A stretch of DNA of 17,976 nt. It comes from an uncultured Clostridia bacterium (GTDB lineage Bacteria; Bacillota; Clostridia; Christensenellales; CAG-314). Location of the stretch: contig CAKPYT010000029.1 of NCBI GenBank assembly GCA_934203075.1, forward strand, positions 1-17,976, given 5' to 3'. Positions 14,974 through 17,976 of the stretch are shown here, piece by piece (the first letter of the stretch is position 1; each line of letters starts with the position of its first letter). The translations under genes were made by a program, and so were the position numbers. The notes under the pieces were generated by a model. That model saw only the letters and a program-made list of their open reading frames with translations. It had not been told where the DNA came from and ran no database searches.

Positions 14974-16038
14974 TTATCTCGTCTCCCTTAAACTGCAAAG
15001 CAGTTCATAGATTATTATACATAAAGACGGATTTTTGTCATCAAGATGAAGGGTGCTTTTCTGATTATTCCCTAAAATCGCTATTTTTTGCCCGACTTTT
15101 GCCCTTGCGCACGTCAAATCTACTGCGGTGCAATCCATACAGACGTTGCCCACAATCGGGTACGTACCCTCCCCCAAAGGCAATGCCGCTGCGTTGGAAA
15201 GAACCCTGGGGAGTCCGTCCGCATAACCGACGTCCAGCAAACCTATGGTCATATCGTTTGGCGCAACGAACGTGTTTCCGTAGCCGATCGTTTCGCCGCG
15301 GCGCACCTTTTTGACGAGAATCACGGTTGCTTCCGCCGTTTTTGCGGGAAGAATCTCCCGTCGCAGCGGATCCTCTTCTGTCGGCAGATAGCCGTAGAGC
15401 GCCAACCCGGCGCGCACCATATCGAACGCATACTCTTTGCCGAGCAAAATTCCGGACGTAGCGGAAAGATGTGCGATTGCCTGCGGATACCTCTGTTTGA
15501 CGATTCCGACAAAAGCGGAAAATCGCTCCCGCTGGAGGGCTGTGAATGCGGCGTTTTCCGTACAGCATAAGTGCGAATAGACCCCGTCGATCCGGATCCC
15601 GCACGCGTATGCCGCGTTGCAAAGTGCCGTCAATTCCTCTCGTGTTTTTACACCGAAGCGATTCATGCCGGTATCCGCCTGTACGTGCACTGCAGCCGTT
15701 ACGCCGATTTTTTTTGCGGCCCGGGCAACCAGGGCAACCTCCTCCGCACAGGACACGCTGAGCGTCAAGCCACAGCGCAATGCCTGCGCCGTATGCTCCC
15801 GACAACTGCCCAGCACTAAAACGGGTTCCGAGCAGACGCTGCGCAAACGCACCCCCTCCCTGACGCGTGCAACGGCAAACCAATCCGCGACGCCTTTTAA
15901 CGCAAGAGCCGTTTGCCTCCACCCGTGCCCGTAGGCGTTTGCTTTCAGCACTGCACAGAAACTCGTTTGTGCGGGGAGATGCCTGCGGATTGCTTCTGCG
16001 TTTTTTCTTATCTGACGGTAATTTACGGTTACTTTCAT
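14974..16038 (-). CDS. alr: Alanine racemase
   Basis: A 354-residue pyridoxal-phosphate enzyme that interconverts L- and D-alanine, supplying D-alanine for peptidoglycan. The PLP lysine is K32 in AVLKANAYGHG; the second catalytic base is Y253 in IGYGNTFVAP. R127 (MNRFGV) and R209 (VRAGLALYG) match PLP-contacting arginines, and GNVCMDCTAVDL is the usual C-domain motif. Length is slightly short (family 360-390) but all domains are present. The ATG at 16038 has the ribosome site GGAGGGG 5-11 bases upstream, which is paired in a leader hairpin. It is first in alr-fau-rsmD-coaD. Confidence 0.97.
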   Translation of the reverse strand: MKVTVNYRQIRKNAEAIRRHLPAQTSFCAVLKANAYGHGWRQTALALKGVADWFAVARVREGVRLRSVCSEPVLVLGSCREHTAQALRCGLTLSVSCAEEVALVARAAKKIGVTAAVHVQADTGMNRFGVKTREELTALCNAAYACGIRIDGVYSHLCCTENAAFTALQRERFSAFVGIVKQRYPQAIAHLSATSGILLGKEYAFDMVRAGLALYGYLPTEEDPLRREILPAKTAEATVILVKKVRRGETIGYGNTFVAPNDMTIGLLDVGYADGLPRVLSNAAALPLGEGTYPIVGNVCMDCTAVDLTCARAKVGQKIAILGNNQKSTLHLDDKNPSLCIIIYELLCSLRETR

Positions 16039-16043
16039 TTTCC

Positions 16044-16074
16044 CCTCCGTAATCGTTACGATATGTTACGGAGG
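16044..16074 (-). promoter_or_regulatory. Leader hairpin that sequesters the alr Shine-Dalgarno
   Basis: On the mRNA (minus) strand, CCTCCGTAA (16074-16066) pairs perfectly with TTACGGAGG (16052-16044) over 9 bp across a 13-base loop. The 3' arm is the alr ribosome binding site itself, so the upstream CCTCC acts as an anti-Shine-Dalgarno. This could hold alr translation low unless the stem is opened. Confidence 0.6.
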
Positions 16075-16107
16075 CTCGTCCCGTTTTAGAACGGCCCAGA
16101 GGCTCGT
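16071..16107. repeat. 9-bp direct repeat in the alr leader
   Basis: GAGGCTCGT occurs at 16071-16079 and 16099-16107, 28 bases apart. The first copy overlaps the anti-Shine-Dalgarno arm. Between them a short stem (CCGTT with AACGG, 16081-16094) is possible. Confidence 0.5.
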
Positions 16108-16139
16108 TCTGCCTTGTTTCTGCAGGAAACAGCGATGAA

Positions 16140-16170
16140 ATTATATATTATGTTTGTCATAATATTTGAA
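16140..16170 (-). promoter_or_regulatory. Candidate alr promoter with a palindrome in its spacer
   Basis: On the minus strand there is a perfect -10 TATAAT (16140-16145). No good -35 sits 17 bases away; the best, TTCAAA (16165-16170), gives a 19-base spacer. An 8-bp inverted repeat, ATATTATG (16145-16152) and CATAATAT (16158-16165), fills that spacer. The layout resembles activator-dependent, long-spacer promoters, but this is inferred from sequence only. Confidence 0.45.
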
Positions 16171-16370
16171 ATAAATTAAAAAAATCGAAATTTCGGAGCG
16201 AAAAATCGACTTTCTGCCTGAATGATTGCCGGTGTTTTCAAAGCCCTCTTTCCGACCGAAAGGACGCACCTTGTACATGTTGCCTTACTCTTATGTTGTG
16301 CCCCGACCGACCTTTTCGGCACAATTTTCCCTTCTGCCGTCGCGGCAAAACGCTTCCAAAGCCGTTAAAA
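16171..16370. other. Non-coding remainder of the gap between alr and the GNAT gene
   Basis: About 200 bases between the alr promoter region and the GNAT operon terminator. No gene is supported: open frames have no ribosome site or recognisable family. An imperfect inverted repeat (TGTGCC with GGCACA, about 16296-16323) is present but lacks a T run. Confidence 0.4.
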
Positions 16371-16396
16371 AAAACGGAAAAGACCTTTTCCGTTTT
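16367..16396 (-). terminator. Intrinsic terminator after the GNAT gene
   Basis: An 11-bp stem, AAAACGGAAAA (16371-16381) with TTTTCCGTTTT (16386-16396), has a 4-base loop. On the minus strand it is followed by a run of eight T (four of them in the stem). It lies 34 bases past the GNAT stop. Confidence 0.85.
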
Positions 16397-16430
16397 GCAA
16401 TTTTCCCTTTTCCTCTGCCGCGCGGGGACG

Positions 16431-17426
16431 TCAGAATTTATCGAAGCACATGGTTTCCTTTTTACGAAGAATCTTTCGGAAGGCAGGATTTTCCGCAGCC
16501 CCGAATATGATGCGGACAAATTCCCCTGCGGTGATCACACAGTCCGGGGCTTGCTGCACCCGCTGCAATTTTCCCAAACGATTCTTCACCTGCAACAGAT
16601 ACGTCCCACTGTTTTCGGGCAGGAAACTCTCCAGAAGGCGGAAACAAACGGTTCCGTCACCGTCGTAGACGATATTTTCCAACAGCGGCTGCGGGCACAC
16701 GACTCTTGCCATGTTCCCCTCCTTCTCGCCGTGCTGCAGTTCGACTTTCAAGCCCTTCAAGCCTTGCATGCCGTTCAAGTCCTGCGGATCGGCACAGAAT
16801 TCCTGCACGCCTTCGTCGTTTACGACCAGATAGCCGCAAGTCTCCCCGTTTTTCTGCAGCAGAAATACTTTGCAGCAATCTGCCGACCATTCCTCGTACT
16901 GAGAGGAAAACACAGCTTCGGAGCGAAGCACTACCCCTTGTTTGCCTGCGGTAAACGTATCGTAAACCCGTTTGATTGCCGGCAAATCCCGGACAGAGGC
17001 CAAACGCGCCGTAACGCCGGCATTCCCCATGCCGTTTACCACAAAAGAATCGACATAGGCATACGTTTCGAAGCCATACTTACGATAGTACTCATGCCGG
17101 AACGGGGAAAGGATGGTGAAACACCGGCCGGCGGATGCAATGCGTAAAAAAGCATCGCCCATGACCCCTTCCAATAGTTTTTTCCCTCGCAATTCCGGCA
17201 AGGTTGCCGCTGCCACAATAAACGGGCACCGAAAACGTGCGCCGCGCAAAGCTACCGTCTTTTCTACCAGATAGAGCGCAGAGACAATTTTTCCGTTCAG
17301 CTTCCGGCACACGACGTTGTTCTCCGTTGCTTTATTTGCAAAAAAATAGTCTACGTATTCTTTTCGATCCGGGAAAGACAATTCATATAACGTTCGTAAT
17401 TGTTGTAATTCTATTGACTCCATCAT
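16431..17426 (-). CDS. Eis-like GNAT family N-acetyltransferase
   Basis: A 331-residue acetyl-CoA-dependent acetyltransferase. The N-terminal GNAT domain has the acetyl-CoA loop AAATLPELRGKKLLEGVMGDAF (about 72-93) followed by FTILSPFRHEYYRKYGFE (about 103-120), the pattern of the Eis group. A second GNAT-like half (about 138-230) and a C-terminal sterol-carrier-like part (about 235-331) follow, as expected for Eis-type proteins. The acceptor is unknown; Eis relatives acetylate amines, including aminoglycosides, but that activity cannot be inferred here. Two ATGs (17426 and 17423) are possible. The first overlaps the upstream DUF2156 stop as ATGA and was chosen; there is no strong ribosome site, so translation is probably coupled. 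It is the last gene before a terminator. Confidence 0.85.
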   Translation of the reverse strand: MMESIELQQLRTLYELSFPDRKEYVDYFFANKATENNVVCRKLNGKIVSALYLVEKTVALRGARFRCPFIVAAATLPELRGKKLLEGVMGDAFLRIASAGRCFTILSPFRHEYYRKYGFETYAYVDSFVVNGMGNAGVTARLASVRDLPAIKRVYDTFTAGKQGVVLRSEAVFSSQYEEWSADCCKVFLLQKNGETCGYLVVNDEGVQEFCADPQDLNGMQGLKGLKVELQHGEKEGNMARVVCPQPLLENIVYDGDGTVCFRLLESFLPENSGTYLLQVKNRLGKLQRVQQAPDCVITAGEFVRIIFGAAENPAFRKILRKKETMCFDKF

Positions 17427-17959
17427 TTTAAAAGATACTTTTTCACAAACCGTACCGGATGGTAAGAAAGTTTTGCCTGCCGCAGCCCTTCCAACCCCAT
17501 ATCTTCCTGACGATTGATATACTCGCAGGACTGGAAGTGTTTTTCCGCAAACATCTGGTTGATTGCCGCATAACTGCCGCGATAATTCGTATCCGCTTTT
17601 TCAAACAACACGACGCCGATTCCGTTGCGGTTGATAAATCCGACGGAAAAAGCCACGATTTTGTCCTGCACGTAGAGGCATTCACAGTTCAGACGTAGCG
17701 CCTGAAAGTCCTCCAGGGCGGCACGAATGGCCGTCAGTTCCTCCGCATACGAAATGCGATGTGACTCAAACGCCCAAAGTTTCACAAAATCCAGAACCTC
17801 CGCAAATTTTTGCGGAGTATACGTTTCCAGCCGATAGTCATACTCGTTTCGGAACCCATGCAAAAAATTCCGCTTCGAATTATACTTTTTTCCCCTCAGC
17901 GTAATCAGATCGTCTGCCGAATAAAGATATTCGAACGCATCCCGATCTTCCAAAAGAGA
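17423..17959 (-). pseudogene. DUF2156 (phosphatidylglycerol lysyltransferase C-terminal-like) protein, 5' part missing or broken
   Basis: The visible 176-178 residues match the C-terminal half of the DUF2156 family, a GNAT-like fold related to the MprF synthase domain: EDRDAFEYLYSADDLITLRGKKYNSKRNFLHGF near the start, then LYVQDKIVAFSVGF, EKADTNYRGSYAAINQMF and YINRQEDMGLEGLRQAKLSYHP. Full-length members have roughly 110 further residues before EDRD. Here the same frame meets TAG at 17962-17960, just before SLLEDRD, and the window ends at 17976. A TTG at 17953 could start a short protein but has no ribosome site and would lack half the fold. It is translationally coupled to the GNAT gene. The break may be real or a contig-edge error. 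Confidence 0.7.
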
Positions 17960-17976
17960 CTACCCGGCCTGTTCCA

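Noticed and set aside
14967..14979. Small dyad AGATAAATTATCT between alr and fau
   Set aside because: Only 6-bp AT-rich arms overlapping the alr stop; too weak to call a terminator or attenuator.
15065..15922. Second minus-strand frame of 285 codons inside alr
   Set aside because: It is out of frame with an intact alanine racemase that has all catalytic residues; its composition (R, G, C rich) is that of a shadow frame.
1..17976. Mobile elements, CRISPR arrays, tRNA or rRNA genes, toxin-antitoxin or defence genes
   Set aside because: None was seen: no regularly spaced repeats, transposase or integrase motifs, tRNA-like cloverleaf, or small paired genes outside the housekeeping operons.

Overview
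This window is ordinary housekeeping chromosome from a low-to-mid GC Gram-positive bacterium, most likely an uncultured Clostridia-type Firmicute. The evidence is the gene content (YlxM, TmcAL, YlbJ, Ffh/FtsY/SMC/RNase III in one block), strong GGAGG-type ribosome binding sites, sigma-A promoters close to TTGACA-17-TATAAT, and an acetate kinase/phosphotransacetylase pair as in fermenters. Both ends cut a gene, so this may be a whole contig. No mobile element, CRISPR array, tRNA or rRNA was seen, and no obvious new multi-gene system.

Layout. 1-417 (-): ylxM and the start of ffh (signal recognition particle), with their own promoter and a 28-bp palindrome. 574-6783 (-): a tight plsX-rnc-smc-ftsY operon (phospholipid acyl transfer, dsRNA processing, chromosome condensation, SRP receptor) behind a strong promoter. 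7066-7818 (-): yceD (DUF177)-rpmF with promoter and terminator. 7879-10091 (-): pta-ackA acetate pathway with promoter. 10220-11335 (+): tmcAL, tRNA-Met cytidine acetate ligase. 11420-12202 (-): a patatin-like hydrolase, divergent from 12233-13162 (+) ylbJ. 13409-16038 (-): alr-fau-rsmD-coaD operon (D-alanine, folate, 16S rRNA methylation, CoA). 16431-17976 (-): a DUF2156 protein fragment and an Eis-like GNAT acetyltransferase.

The centre (rsmD, coaD, ylbJ, ylbK-like patatin, tmcAL/ylbM, yceD/ylbN, rpmF) is the same gene set, in the same order, as the Bacillus subtilis ylb region, but with gene directions changed, ylbL missing, and pta-ackA inserted beside the acetate-using TmcAL.

The points most worth a second look are: a single base at 14420 that appears to destroy both the fau stop and the rsmD start codon; a leader hairpin that buries the alr Shine-Dalgarno; palindromes placed as operators at the ylxM and alr promoters; face-to-face promoters between pta and tmcAL; an Asn in place of a metal-binding Asp in RNase III; and a DUF2156 reading frame broken by a stop at the right edge.
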